From positions 1-62,604 of the forward strand of contig CBDCWT010000038.1 of assembly GCA_965223305.1 (NCBI GenBank): DNA of 62,604 nt, read 5' to 3'. The DNA comes from CBDCWT01 sp965223305 (GTDB lineage Bacteria > Planctomycetota > Planctomycetia > Pirellulales > Pirellulaceae). The notes beneath the pieces were generated by a model. That model was given only the letters and a program-made list of their open reading frames with translations. It was not told where the DNA came from and ran no database searches. The stretch's first letter is position 1. Each line of letters starts with the position of its first letter. Position numbers and translations under genes: made by a program. Shown here in pieces: positions 1 through 11,405 of this stretch.

Positions 1-414
1 CGACGAGATCGGAGCTAACTGGGGACGAACCCCTGCGGGCAGCCGCTGGCTGGCCAAGGCGATCCGCTCGCTCACGATTTGGCGATCCACATAGATGTCC
101 GTGCCCCAATCGAACTCGACGTAGATCACCGAGACGCCGACGCCGGATGAACTCCGCACTGCCTGGACGCCGGTCGCCCCATTGAGGGCTGTCTCGAGGG
201 GGAAAGAGATGAGCGTTTCGACCTCTTCTGGGGCCATGCCTGGAGCTTCAGTCATGACGACCACGCGAGGTCGGTTTAGGTCCGGGAACACGTCGATCGG
301 TAGCCGGTAGGTGTGCCAACCGCCGTATCCCAGCACAAACAACGCCAGCGCCGCGACCAGCATTCGATTGCGGAGCGCAAAGCGAATCACGCCGTTTAAG
401 ACGACTGACAACAT
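1..414 (-). CDS. Heavy-metal RND efflux pump, N-terminal part (CusA/CzcA type)
   Basis: Reading the minus strand from an ATG at 414 gives about 138 codons open to the window edge, so the gene is cut off. The start (MLSVVLNGVIRFALRNR) followed by a hydrophobic segment, then IDVFPDLNRPRVVV and APEEVETLISFPLE, is the usual N-terminus of CusA/CzcA inner-membrane proton-driven metal pumps, with TM1 followed by the start of the porter domain. It lies 16 bp after the stop of the adaptor gene, so the two are probably cotranscribed. The family exports Cu, Ag, Zn, Co or Cd from the periplasm or cytoplasm; the metal cannot be told from this fragment. The family call is firm, the substrate is not known. 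Confidence 0.9.
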   Translation of the reverse strand, partial: MLSVVLNGVIRFALRNRMLVAALALFVLGYGGWHTYRLPIDVFPDLNRPRVVVMTEAPGMAPEEVETLISFPLETALNGATGVQAVRSSSGVGVSVIYVEFDWGTDIYVDRQIVSERIALASQRLPAGVRPQLAPISS

Positions 415-430
415 CAGATCGGTCCCCGGC

Positions 431-1885
431 CTAGTGGCTATGTCCAGCGTGGGCATCGATGCCGCCGCCAGTCTTGTTCTTTAACGCCAAGTGCATTTGG
501 TATGCACCCGACATGGCGACGGTCGTGCCGATCAACTTGGCGCTGTTTTCCAGTACGGCAACGTCCTTGTCACGATAGAGCACGTGGACAGCGATACGAT
601 CGAAGTGGTCTTGATTCTGTTGAAAAACGAACGCTTCGGCTCCTTCCTCCACGACCGCATCGACCGGTAAGACAAGCTGATTCTCCCACGGTTCCGCCGT
701 CGGCACGTTCACCTCCAACCTCTGCCCGGGACGGTACTTCCATGCGATGAAATTGTGTCCGTCGTGCCGGTCGTTTCTCACTAGTTGATTTCGGAGAGTC
801 AAGTAGAACCTCAAGGCCCGAGTTTCGTCGTCTACATGGTCGGCGACGTAAACGACTTGCAACTGCTCCGGCTCGCCTTGGCCGCCCTCTTCACCGACCG
901 ACGAAACTTCAACCGTCCAACCTGCCTGGGCGGCTTGAGTCAGGCGTTGAGCATCGTCCTCGAAAGCTTGTCCCTCGACGTAGAGCAGACAATGGTCGGC
1001 GAGCATACCGAGTGGGGTCCCGACGATGACATGCTGGCCCCGCCGGACGTTGATCTTTTGTACGTGATAGACATGTTCGACGTCTTGGTGGTCCGTTTCG
1101 TCTATGAACTGAGGGGCGACCACGGTCAACGTTTGCAACAGCTGCCTCGTCCGGAGGATCTGGTCGATTTGCTCTTCCGAAAGTCCATGCAACAGCAGGC
1201 CTTGTCGCTGGGCGTGAAACGCCGCCGCAGTTTTTTGTTGTTCGTATCGCTGTTCGAGCACACGGCGACCGGCGATCACGCCCTGCCCTGCAGACTCGAG
1301 CCGGGCGATCTCAGCTTGAACGACATCCAGTTCTTGAGCGGACTGCAGAAAAGTCCGCTGGGCGGTTACTAGGTCTTCGTGTGTTAGCCGCAGCGTGAAC
1401 AGCGATTGTCCTGGTTGAATCGCCTCGCCCTCGATCGGGTAGACCCTTGTCACAACTCCGGTGAACGGTGCGGTAATCTCGACCTGGGAGCGTCCTGGAC
1501 GTTCAACGACGATCGCCGGCACTGCGACCTTGCGGACGAAAGTCGTGGCTTTGACGATGCCAGTTCGAAGCCCGATGTTCTTCCACGCCGCCGCACTCAG
1601 TTCGATGGCGCTGGCGTCGTCGTGTCCTTCGTGTTGCCGTGTGTTCGCGGGTGGATGCGAGTGGCCGGTAGAATCATGCGAGTGATCGTGGCGATCATGC
1701 CCTGTGTTATCATGCCCTGTGTTCGTGTTCGCCGATGCCGACGAGTGCAGGCCGCGTTGGACGAGCGGCAGCCAACTGGCGCGCGTCAGAACTGCCGCGA
1801 CTAGCACGACGATTATGGCGCCGATCACGAGCATCGGAGTCAGTATCGCCCCCCTTTGCTCGGAAGTTCTCCCGCTGGGTTTCAT
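431..1885 (-). CDS. RND efflux periplasmic adaptor (CusB/HlyD family), His-rich
   Basis: I place the start at 1885 (MKPSGRTSEQ), 27 bp inside the longest frame, because AGGAG lies 7-8 bases upstream. The product is about 484 aa. It has one N-terminal membrane segment (VIGAIIVVLVAAVL), then a segment of about 35 residues dense in HD, HS and GH pairs, then the barrel-sandwich and alpha-hairpin pattern of membrane fusion proteins (EITAPFTGVVTRV, EGEAIQPGQSL, RRGQHVIVGTPLG). The C-terminus is again His-rich (HAGHSH). Such adaptors link the RND pump to the outer-membrane channel. The His clusters suggest metal binding, as in CusB/CzcB relatives; that is inference. It sits between the channel gene and the pump gene in one direction. 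Confidence 0.9.
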   Translation of the reverse strand: MKPSGRTSEQRGAILTPMLVIGAIIVVLVAAVLTRASWLPLVQRGLHSSASANTNTGHDNTGHDRHDHSHDSTGHSHPPANTRQHEGHDDASAIELSAAAWKNIGLRTGIVKATTFVRKVAVPAIVVERPGRSQVEITAPFTGVVTRVYPIEGEAIQPGQSLFTLRLTHEDLVTAQRTFLQSAQELDVVQAEIARLESAGQGVIAGRRVLEQRYEQQKTAAAFHAQRQGLLLHGLSEEQIDQILRTRQLLQTLTVVAPQFIDETDHQDVEHVYHVQKINVRRGQHVIVGTPLGMLADHCLLYVEGQAFEDDAQRLTQAAQAGWTVEVSSVGEEGGQGEPEQLQVVYVADHVDDETRALRFYLTLRNQLVRNDRHDGHNFIAWKYRPGQRLEVNVPTAEPWENQLVLPVDAVVEEGAEAFVFQQNQDHFDRIAVHVLYRDKDVAVLENSAKLIGTTVAMSGAYQMHLALKNKTGGGIDAHAGHSH

Positions 1886-1998
1886 CGCTTGATCTCCTGA
1901 AACGAGTATCAAATAGAGAAGGCGACCTGACAGATCTGCCTTCTGCCTGCCTCGCGTCTAATGCCGCGTGCCGTCTCGGTCGTTTCAAGCGAACCGGT

Positions 1999-2017
1999 TC
2001 AAATCAGCATGATTTGA
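1999..2017. promoter_or_regulatory. Perfect 8-bp inverted repeat upstream of the adaptor gene
   Basis: TCAAATCA and TGATTTGA are separated by three bases about 115 bp before the adaptor start. Its size and place fit an operator for a metal-responsive repressor, but no regulator gene is next to it and no promoter boxes were clear. The call is weak. Confidence 0.25.
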
Positions 2018-2169
2018 AGTTGCAGATAGGTGGGTGGGTCCAAGCGACAACTCCAGGCGAACTCTCCGCAATCATTGGCTTTTCTGACCGTCGGGTCAAC
2101 GGCAGATTGGCCCGATCGCGGCTCCCGAGGTACAACCTTGCGGTTACAAACCCCGAGCCGCACTTTTAG

Positions 2170-2343
2170 CCCGAATTATTCATGAAGATCGTGGCGAGAG
2201 GTTGTAAGTACGTTCGTGGCAAGGAAGGCGAGCAATTCTTCCGCAGGCGTATTGAAGCAATACGTCGAGGGAGAATTGTGAAGCATGACGAAGCCACAGA
2301 TGGACTTACGACCTCGCAGCAGATCGCTCATGAATAATTCGGG
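2170..2343 (+). mobile_element. 174-bp foldback element, copy 1 (MITE-like)
   Basis: The element starts cccgaattattcatga and ends with its reverse complement. It is flanked by an exact 4-bp duplication TTAG (2166-2169 and 2344-2347). The two halves are imperfect inverted copies meeting at a perfect central hairpin, cgtattg aag caatacg. A 51-codon frame starting MKIVARGCKYVRGKEG runs from the ATG in the left terminal repeat to the TAA in the right one. Three further copies lie at 8070, 37201 and 45661. It carries no transposase, so it would need one encoded elsewhere. Here it separates the efflux channel gene from the adaptor gene. Confidence 0.85.
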
Positions 2344-2350
2344 TTAGAGT

Positions 2351-2476
2351 GGCGCTCTTGGCTCAATCGTAGCCGCGAAGCCGTAAGCGAGGGAATCACC
2401 TGGGTTGGTACACGAACTCCCCCTCGCTCACGCTTCGGGTTCCGAAAAACGCGGCGAAGTTGACATCTTGTCCCTG
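2351..2476. repeat. Family H palindromic intergenic repeat
   Basis: It contains cgaagccgtaagcgaggga, then ttggtacacgaactcc, then ccctcgctcacgcttcg: long inverted arms around a smaller inner hairpin. The same module, including the flanking 'gctcttggctcaatcg' and 'aacatcttgt' parts, recurs at 59322-59600, and its core recurs at 18215, 35583 and 51663. Confidence 0.75.
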
Positions 2477-2542
2477 CCAGACGCTGGACGTCGCTACCGC
2501 ACTCGGGATCCAGTGACGTGCGGCCTCGTCCATCGTCTCTTG

Positions 2543-3835
2543 CTAGTTCCGCGGGTCCGCCTCCAGGCTATCCTTAAGCAGGAGGCCGTCGATCTCCAAC
2601 TTTGCAGCCCAGAGTTCGCCGAGTGCTTCGAGGTAAGCCAGGCTAGTTTGCGAGTAACTGGTTTGGGCGGTCAACAGCTCCAGATAAGCGACTTCACCGA
2701 GTTCGTATCTCTGCCCAATGATATCGAGCGCTGCCTGAGCGTTGTCCAGGATACCGTCCGGCTGAGAGTAATCGGCAACTTGGTTGTGTGCGATCTGGTA
2801 CTGTTGGAAGACCGTCGCCAGCCGTCGTTGCAAACTTAGTTCGACACGTGCCACGGCATGAGTTGCCGAGACGAGTTCCGCTTCCGCTTGGCGGATGCCA
2901 CCTTGGTTCCGGTTGAGCCATGGCAAGGGCAGCGCAACCTGAAGGGCGGCGTTACTACTCCCGGTCCCATTGTCGCTCTGCAAAATCCCCTGTACTTCGA
3001 GGTCAGGGATCGGCTCGGCGCGGGCACGCTGCACCGCCTGTTGGGCCCTACGCAGGTCGGCATGGGCTGCCGCAAGTTCCGGGCTGGCACTTAGAAGCTG
3101 TTGGCGGGTTACCTGTTCGTCGATCTGGAAGGCAACTCCGTCTAATTGACCCACTAGTGGTTGTGGAGGGATCTGCGGTGTTCCAAGCACGGACCCCAAC
3201 CGTGACCACGCCGCGACGTACTGAGTTCTTGCATTCCTGTTCAACAGCTGTGCCATCTGGAGCGTGCCGTGGGCTCGTATCACATCTACATCGCTGACAT
3301 CGCCAATTGTCAACAGGCTCTTGGCCGTGCGGACCGCATCGCCGGCGATGTCGACCAGCCGCTGAGTCACTTCGTTGCGTCTTTGCGAAATGAGCACTTC
3401 GTAGTAGCCCAAGCGAACATCTGTCAGCACACGTTGTTCTTGTGCCGCCCAAAGCTGCTCGGCCTTGAGGACCTCGTGATCGACGATCGCCCGGTTCAAG
3501 CGAAGTTTGCCGCCGCGGACGATTTCCTGTCCGAGGTAGACCCCATGTTGTTCGGCCAAACCGCCGCTGCCGAGTTGTTGTCCCGAGTAGCCGATCATGG
3601 TGTTCGGCGGTAACCCGACCTGCAACCATCTGCCGCGCACCGCATCGACATTGGCCCGTGCCTCAGCCAGCGACGGGTTGTTGACCAGTGCCAGCTGTTC
3701 GAGTCGACTCAAGGTCAGCGGCCCATCCCCTAGAACAAAGGGTGCCGGCCCAGCTCGCATAGTCTCAGATTGAGCGGCAATTGCGGCAGAGAGCAGGATC
3801 AGAAAGGTCGAGGCTGCGGGCAACCGTCGAGACAT
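2543..3835 (-). CDS. TolC-family outer-membrane efflux channel (CusC/CzcC type)
   Basis: 430 aa with a cleavable signal peptide (MSRRLPAASTFLILLSAAIAAQ). It has the two-fold outer-membrane efflux protein pattern: LTLSRLEQLALVNNPSLAEARANV near the start, the long helical coiled-coil parts, and a second repeat starting around RQQLLSASPELAAAHADLRRAQ. The YELGEVAYLELLTAQTSYSQ stretch near the C-terminus is typical of CzcC-type channels. It is the first gene of the efflux set, but 657 bp with a foldback element and a family H repeat separate it from the adaptor gene, so coupled transcription is uncertain. The upstream ribosome binding site is weak. Confidence 0.88.
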   Translation of the reverse strand: MSRRLPAASTFLILLSAAIAAQSETMRAGPAPFVLGDGPLTLSRLEQLALVNNPSLAEARANVDAVRGRWLQVGLPPNTMIGYSGQQLGSGGLAEQHGVYLGQEIVRGGKLRLNRAIVDHEVLKAEQLWAAQEQRVLTDVRLGYYEVLISQRRNEVTQRLVDIAGDAVRTAKSLLTIGDVSDVDVIRAHGTLQMAQLLNRNARTQYVAAWSRLGSVLGTPQIPPQPLVGQLDGVAFQIDEQVTRQQLLSASPELAAAHADLRRAQQAVQRARAEPIPDLEVQGILQSDNGTGSSNAALQVALPLPWLNRNQGGIRQAEAELVSATHAVARVELSLQRRLATVFQQYQIAHNQVADYSQPDGILDNAQAALDIIGQRYELGEVAYLELLTAQTSYSQTSLAYLEALGELWAAKLEIDGLLLKDSLEADPRN

Positions 3836-3978
3836 AGAGAAGAACTCGAGAGCAACGAGACGATGACCTGTTCGGTATCGTCCAACCAGCTAGCGGGTCT
3901 TGAGCCCGGCGTCGCCAGCGATTTGCCATGCCTGCTGCCATTGCTAGCAGGAGGATCAGCAGGACCCGTGCCCAAAGA

Positions 3979-4153
3979 GGTCGTGCAGCTCTGAGTTAGC
4001 GCGTGATCTCGTCTTTCCTCACTCTCCCCTCGGGGAGAGTCGGCCCGAAGGGCCGGAGAGGGGGGCCAAGCCTCGGGGCGATCACTCTCGGGCAGCCCTC
4101 CCCGGACGCTATCGCGTCCGACCCCTCCCGCGCGCGGGAGGGTGAGGATGTCC
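3979..4153. repeat. Family S composite palindromic repeat
   Basis: It begins aggtcgtgcagctct, runs through ctctcccctcggggagag, tcggcccgaagggccgg, ccctccccggacgctatcgc and ends in ccctcccgcgcgcgggaggg. Each block is a small hairpin. Related copies lie at 8262, 22026, 28289, 35711 and 42247. No gene is supported in 3836-4166; apart from this repeat only the efflux 5-prime flank is present. Confidence 0.8.
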
Positions 4154-4166
4154 CGCTGTTTGGCAC

Positions 4167-4206
4167 GAAAAAAGCCCTCTGGTCGCAACGACACAGAGGG
4201 CTTTTT
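4167..4206 (-). terminator. Intrinsic terminator after 5S rRNA
   Basis: AAAAAGCCCTCT and AGAGGGCTTTTT pair around a 14-base loop. On the minus strand this is a GC-rich stem followed by T6, directly downstream of the 5S gene, so it ends the rRNA transcript. The A-run on the other side means it could also work in the opposite direction. Confidence 0.9.
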
Positions 4207-4217
4207 GTGGTGAATAA

Positions 4218-4326
<109 letters not shown>

Positions 4327-4419
4327 AAGAGGCGCGCCCGCTGGTGAAGGCGGGACGCGCCTGGTGGTCGAGTTGAAGTAGATGGCTGTCTTGAACGCGC
4401 GCGAGAGTGCTGGATATAA

Positions 4420-7391
<2,972 letters not shown>

Positions 7392-7625
7392 TTAAATCCA
7401 AAACTCTCTCGAGATCCAGATCCCAGCCAGCCAAAACCGCCGACTCGCGCCGACACCTCTGACCGGCGTGGTCATCGCTTATATCCGTAACGATTCTTCA
7501 CGTCTCTTCGCGCTATTCAAGAACATTTTGTGTGGAAGCAAAGAACAACGCCGACCAGTCCCGCCTAAACGGATCCCGCCAACGCCTTCCTCGCCTCCGC
7601 GAAGATGCCATCTACCTTCTCAACC

Positions 7626-7640
7626 AAATTGTCAAAGAAC
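7626..7640 (-). promoter_or_regulatory. boxA-like antitermination site in 23S leader
   Basis: The minus strand reads GTTCTTTGACAATTT, close to bacterial rRNA boxA elements, 235 bp before the mature 23S end. A second weaker copy (GTTGTTCTTTGC) lies at 7538-7549. Nus-type antitermination of the 23S transcript is the likely role. Confidence 0.55.
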
Positions 7641-7814
7641 TTCCAGCCCGACTGCATCGAGCTGCCTGTCATTGAAAGACAGGAGCCTGATTCCCCACCA
7701 AAGGTTCACTTCGTGGAACCAGCCTCCAGTCCTTCAACACCGCCAGCTGCCCAAGAGCAGCCAACCCCTTTTCTCCTCCTTGCACGCCACAAGGGCATTG
7801 GGGAAACCACAAAA

Positions 7815-7841
7815 CTTATAGCGATCTGCGTTGGCTGTCAA
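7815..7841 (-). promoter_or_regulatory. Candidate sigma-70 promoter for 23S-5S
   Basis: On the minus strand TTGACA (7836-7841) is followed after 15 bp by TATAAG (7815-7820). The -35 is perfect and the spacing slightly short. It lies between the foldback element and the boxA sites, so the 23S-5S unit may be transcribed without the tRNAs. Confidence 0.5.
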
Positions 7842-7936
7842 TGGGGCCATGGCACGCTCGCAGACGCAGAATCCGGCAGTCGGTAAAGCCACCGCGACCG
7901 CCCTGCCCAAAGGGACACAGCCAAGGGTTATCGCGC

Positions 7937-8069
7937 TCGGAGGTCGTGCCGCTTTTACGCTTCAGGCAGTCCGCCAAACTCTGGCGAGTTCGGCTACGCT
8001 GGCGAGTTCGGCTACGGTGGAAATCAGCCGCTGGGCGTTAGCCCACGGTTTCAACAAACCGGATGCTAA
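7937..8069. repeat. Repeat mosaic in the tRNA-Ala to 23S spacer (S, F and G modules)
   Basis: It contains ggaggtcgtgccgctttt (end module of family S), cgccaaactctggcgagttcggctac with a partial duplicate (family F), and atcagccgctgggcgttagcccacgg (family G). The family G unit is interrupted at CTAA by the foldback element at 8070-8243 and continues at 8244-8270. The rest of the spacer 7392-8432 shows only the promoter, boxA sites and a partial family S copy; no protein gene is supported. Confidence 0.75.
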
Positions 8070-8243
8070 CCCGAATTACTCATGAGCGATCTGCCGCGAG
8101 GTCGTAAGTCCATCCGTGGCTTCGTCATGCTTCACAGTTCTCCCTCGACGTATTGCTTCAATACGCCTGCGGAAGAATTGCTCGCTTTCCTTGCCACGAA
8201 CGTACTTACAACCTCTCGCGACGATCTTCATGAATAATCCGGG
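8070..8243 (-). mobile_element. 174-bp foldback element, copy 2, in the rRNA spacer
   Basis: This is the same element as at 2170, in the other orientation, with an exact CTAA duplication (8066-8069 and 8244-8247). The flanks joined without the insert read ggatgctaacgcgttccggctgatgg, a family G repeat; the uninterrupted form is at 11807-11836. The insertion is therefore directly visible. Its internal 51-codon frame is intact with three amino-acid changes and a TAG stop. Confidence 0.88.
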
Positions 8244-8261
8244 CTAACGCGTTCCGGCTGA

Positions 8262-8340
8262 TGGTCGTCCTTCGGGCCGACTCTCCCCGAGGGGAGAGTG
8301 AAGAGAGACGAAATCACGCACTATGTTAGCAGCGGCGCCT
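8262..8340. repeat. Family S repeat, partial copy
   Basis: It reads ccttcgggccgactctccccgaggggagagtg and continues into cgaaatcacgcactatgttag, the reverse complement of the left end of the family S copies at 3979 and 22026. It lies between the foldback element and tRNA-Ala. Confidence 0.7.
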
Positions 8341-8432
8341 CCGCCACGGCGGGGAAAAAGATGCGCCCACGGATGCTCCTGGCGCCGCCCACGCCCGGTC
8401 TCAACGAGCCCAGCAACGCCGCGAGCTGCGAG

Positions 8433-8505
8433 TGGAGACGAGCGGGCTCGAACCGCCAACCCCCGGCTTGCAAAGCCGGTGCTCTCCCAATTGAGCTACG
8501 TCCCC
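8433..8505 (-). tRNA. tRNA-Ala (TGC)
   Basis: The minus strand folds into a full cloverleaf: acceptor GGGGACG with CGTCTCC, D arm GCTC..GAGC, anticodon stem CCGGC/GCCGG with loop TTTGCAA (anticodon TGC), and T arm with GGTTCGAGCC. The CCA end is not encoded. It follows tRNA-Ile on the same strand and precedes the 23S by about 1 kb. Confidence 0.95.
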
Positions 8506-8654
8506 CAGCCGTGAAGGGCGAAGCGGCGGACGTGGCGAGGGTCTAGGAGGAAGGTCGTCCTCCGCATCCGACGCGCTGTCTATCCGCTCGCTAACCCACC
8601 TCACCCAACGCCGTAAAGGACTTTTCAACTCAACGCCCAACGCTATCCGGTGGT

Positions 8655-8745
8655 AGCCGAACTCGCTAGAGTTCGGCGGAACCCCGATTCGTCCAAATTC
8701 TGGCGAATTCGGCTACAGAAAGCATTCTGACGAATTCGGCTACTG
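8655..8745. repeat. Family F palindromic repeat between the two tRNAs
   Basis: gtagccgaactcgctagagttcgg is followed by gattcgtccaaattctgg cgaattcggctac and a further partial unit. Copies of this family also lie at 7971, 11726, 35848, 37095, 42408 and 49757. Confidence 0.75.
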
Positions 8746-8781
8746 ACAAGTCCTTAACGGTGTTGCCTCTCACCCCAAAAG

Positions 8782-8855
8782 TGGGCGTACATGGATTCGA
8801 ACCATGGACCTCGTCGTTATCAGCGACGCGCTCTAACCAACTGAGCTATACGCCC
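8782..8855 (-). tRNA. tRNA-Ile (GAT)
   Basis: On the minus strand acceptor GGGCGTA pairs with TACGCCC, the D arm is AGCTCAGTTGGTTAGAGC, the anticodon stem is CGTCG/CGACG with loop CTGATAA (anticodon GAT), and the T arm contains GGTTCGAATCC. CCA is not encoded. In many bacteria this tRNA pair lies between 16S and 23S; here no 16S precedes it. Confidence 0.95.
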
Positions 8856-8867
8856 CCTCCACAGAAA

Positions 8868-9069
8868 CGGCGATCGGTTGACCACTGCTTTTTCGGCCAA
8901 ATCGCCCGATACCCCCCCGCCAATCGCGGAGAACTATTCTAGGCTCGCCCCGAGCGGTGTCAAACACGGGAGCCCCGTCACAGAACCTGTCATCGGTGAT
9001 TCGTAGCCGCAGCCTGAAGTTCGCGCGCGAGCCAAACCTCGACGAACTCTCGGCGATCGGTTGACCACT
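8868..9069. repeat. 19-bp direct repeat flanking the tRNA promoter
   Basis: cggcgatcggttgaccact occurs at 8868-8886 and again at 9051-9069, 183 bp apart on the same strand. The pair brackets the tRNA-Ile promoter. Function unknown; it may mark a local duplication or binding sites. Confidence 0.5.
8936..8963 (-). promoter_or_regulatory. Strong sigma-70 promoter for tRNA-Ile/tRNA-Ala
   Basis: On the minus strand TTGACA (8958-8963) and TAGAAT (8936-8941) are separated by 16 bp, near consensus for a stable-RNA promoter. Transcription would start about 73 bp before tRNA-Ile. No 16S gene lies upstream, since the next gene at 9176 points away. Confidence 0.75.
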
Positions 9070-9175
9070 CACAATCGGAAAAACTTACCCATTTTCATCA
9101 TGCCGCTGATCGCGTTTGGCCGAAGAGTGACACGACGGCTCCTGCCCCCCCAATCTCACCATCCAGGGATGATCC

Positions 9176-11062
9176 ATGTGCTACCGATCGTTTACCCGTT
9201 GCCTCGGCGGGCTGATCCTATCGCTTGCCTTGCTGAGTGCAGCAACTGCTGCCAAACCGACTGCACAACAGGCGCTCAAGCTCAAGCCCGTTCAGGACGG
9301 TGTCGAATACGACCAACCTTCCACCGACGAGTTGGCCAAATGCAAGGTGACAGCCCTTCGCGAAAAAGGGCTGTCCGGCTGGGCCGTGGTCGGAGAAGCC
9401 AATCAAATGCTGCGTCGCTTCGTGGACAGCAACGCTGACAATCGGATCGACCAATGGAGCTACTTTATCAACGGAATCGAAGTCTACCGCGACATCGATT
9501 CCGACTTCAACGGGAAGGCAGAACAATACCGTTGGTTGGGAATCGCAGGATCCCGCTGGGGGTTGGACGACGACGAAGATGGCCGGATCGATCGCTGGAA
9601 GGCGATCTCTCCCGAAGAGGTGACCGCGGAGGTCGTCGCCGCGCTGCGCACGCGTGATGAAGCTCGCTATCGCTTGATCCTGCTGACCGAGAACGAGTTG
9701 AAATCGCTGGCTCTCGGCGCCGACCAGACGCGCGACCTGAAGCAGCGGATCACCAAAGCCCGGGGCGGGTTCAAGAACTTCTCCCGCCAACAGAAGCTCG
9801 TCAGTTCCAGCTCAAAATGGCTGCAGTTTGGCGCGACCCGGCCGGGTGTCGTGCCCGCCGGAACGGCTGGCTCGACCAAAGACCTCACGCTCTACGATCA
9901 TGCCGCGGCAATCGTCGAAACAGGCGGGCGCCACGGCCAAGTCATTGTGGGTACTTTGGTCAAAATAGGAGGTGGCTGGCGCGTCATCGACCTACCGCGA
10001 GAGGAAGCGGCCGCCGGCCTGTTTTTCACTTCGATTACTGGTCAGGCCGACCAGCCCAACGACCACGAGGTCGGTCTGGATAAGCGGATGCAGGAACTGC
10101 TCCGCCAGCTCGAGGAGGTCGATCAGCAGCTCGAGAAGGCAGCCGGTGGCGATCAACTTGGGAAGCTGAATGCGGCACGGGCCGAGGTTCTCCGCAAGCT
10201 GGTCGAGCAGGCCACCGCGCCCGCGGATCGGGAGAACTGGGTGCGCCAGTTCGCGGACACGATCAGCGCCGCGGTCCAAACGGGTGAGTACCCAGATGGG
10301 ATCCGCCAGCTGTCCGCGATGAGCAAAGAGCTGGCCCGTCAAAAGGCCTCCCCTGACCTGCTCGCCTATGTGCAGTTTCGCTATTTGACCGCCGAATACG
10401 GTCGCCAAGTACAGCAACCAAATGCCGACTTTGCCAAGATTCAGGAGAAGTGGTTGAAAGACCTGCAGGCCTTTGTCAGGCGATATTCCAAAGCCAGTGA
10501 TGCTGCCGAAGCCATGCTGCAGCTGGCAATCGCGGAGGAGTTCGCCGGGAAGGAGGAGCAGGCGTCACGCTGGTATCAAAAGATCGTCACCGACTTCCCC
10601 GAGAGCCGGTTTGCGACCAAAGCGACGGGTGCTCGGCGGCGGCTCGAGGCAGTCGGAAAGCGGCTGTCGCTGCAAGGAAAAGGGCTCGACAACCGCAATG
10701 TCGACTTGACCGACTACCGTGGCCACGTCGTCTTATTGCACTATTGGGCGACATGGTGCGGGCCCTGCAAAGAGGACATGCAGAAGATCCGCCAACTGCA
10801 GGACAAGTTTGGGGCCAAGAAGTTTCTACCTGTGGGCATCAACGTGGATCACACCCAAGCCGATGCAGCCAGCTTTGTTCGTGCCCAGAAGATCAGCTGG
10901 CCGCAAATGCATGAAAGCGGCGGGCTCGACAGCCGGTTGGCCAACGAGTTGGGGGTGCTGACGCTGCCCACCATGCTGTTGTTGGACCGGCAGGGTAAGG
11001 TGGTCCGGCGCAACATCCACGCGGCTGAACTGGAGGCCGAAATCAAGAAGCTGCTGAAATGA
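9176..11062 (+). CDS. Secreted protein with C-terminal TlpA-type thioredoxin domain
   Basis: 628 aa. A signal peptide (LGGLILSLALLSAATAA) leads to a long N-terminal part of about 470 residues, followed by a thioredoxin-like TlpA/AhpC domain with HYWATWCGPC (Cys528 and Cys531) and a late cis-Pro region (VLTLPTMLLLD). The part before it (residues about 430-485) has tetratricopeptide-like helices (AEAMLQLAIAEEFAGKEEQA). The start region repeats DSNADNRIDQWSYF, DSDFNGKAEQYRW and DEDGRIDRWKA, which look like calcium-type D-rich repeats. It is likely a periplasmic thiol-disulfide oxidoreductase. Such large TlpA proteins are common in planctomycetes; the partner is unknown. Confidence 0.85.
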   Translation: MCYRSFTRCLGGLILSLALLSAATAAKPTAQQALKLKPVQDGVEYDQPSTDELAKCKVTALREKGLSGWAVVGEANQMLRRFVDSNADNRIDQWSYFINGIEVYRDIDSDFNGKAEQYRWLGIAGSRWGLDDDEDGRIDRWKAISPEEVTAEVVAALRTRDEARYRLILLTENELKSLALGADQTRDLKQRITKARGGFKNFSRQQKLVSSSSKWLQFGATRPGVVPAGTAGSTKDLTLYDHAAAIVETGGRHGQVIVGTLVKIGGGWRVIDLPREEAAAGLFFTSITGQADQPNDHEVGLDKRMQELLRQLEEVDQQLEKAAGGDQLGKLNAARAEVLRKLVEQATAPADRENWVRQFADTISAAVQTGEYPDGIRQLSAMSKELARQKASPDLLAYVQFRYLTAEYGRQVQQPNADFAKIQEKWLKDLQAFVRRYSKASDAAEAMLQLAIAEEFAGKEEQASRWYQKIVTDFPESRFATKATGARRRLEAVGKRLSLQGKGLDNRNVDLTDYRGHVVLLHYWATWCGPCKEDMQKIRQLQDKFGAKKFLPVGINVDHTQADAASFVRAQKISWPQMHESGGLDSRLANELGVLTLPTMLLLDRQGKVVRRNIHAAELEAEIKKLLK

Positions 11063-11067
11063 CCGGG

Positions 11068-11086
11068 GTCGGGCCGCGGGCCCGAC
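11068..11086 (+). terminator. GC-rich hairpin after the TlpA-type gene
   Basis: GTCGGGCC and GGCCCGAC pair around a GCG loop 6 bp after the stop codon. There is no T-run, so it may be a transcript-end stabiliser rather than a classical terminator. The stretch 11087-11405 shows no other recognisable feature. Confidence 0.45.
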
Positions 11087-11405
11087 TGGGTGACAGCGGC
11101 AGGCATTTGTAGTTTTTACACACCTCTTGGAAAGTCCCGACGCAGCTAGCTGCGGACTGAGCCGGGGCCATACTGTGCCTGGCGGTCGAAGTTCGTCTTG
11201 TTAGATGGCGACGCTCCCGCGGACTATGACTGCGCCCAGCGGGCTCGCCGGGCGCGTCGCGTTCCCGGTTGATTCGGCGATTGACGCGAGCTGCGCGTCG
11301 CGCCTGGCAAGTTTCTACTCCCTTGGCACGAGACTCGCTCAGAGTCCGGCACAACCTTCAGGACGGAACCTGCAAGGTCCGAATGGCTCTGGGAGTGCCG
11401 AATCA

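Noticed and set aside
7392..8432. A possible 16S remnant in the tRNA-23S spacer
   Set aside because: No conserved 16S block could be found on either strand; the spacer contains repeats, boxA and a promoter only.
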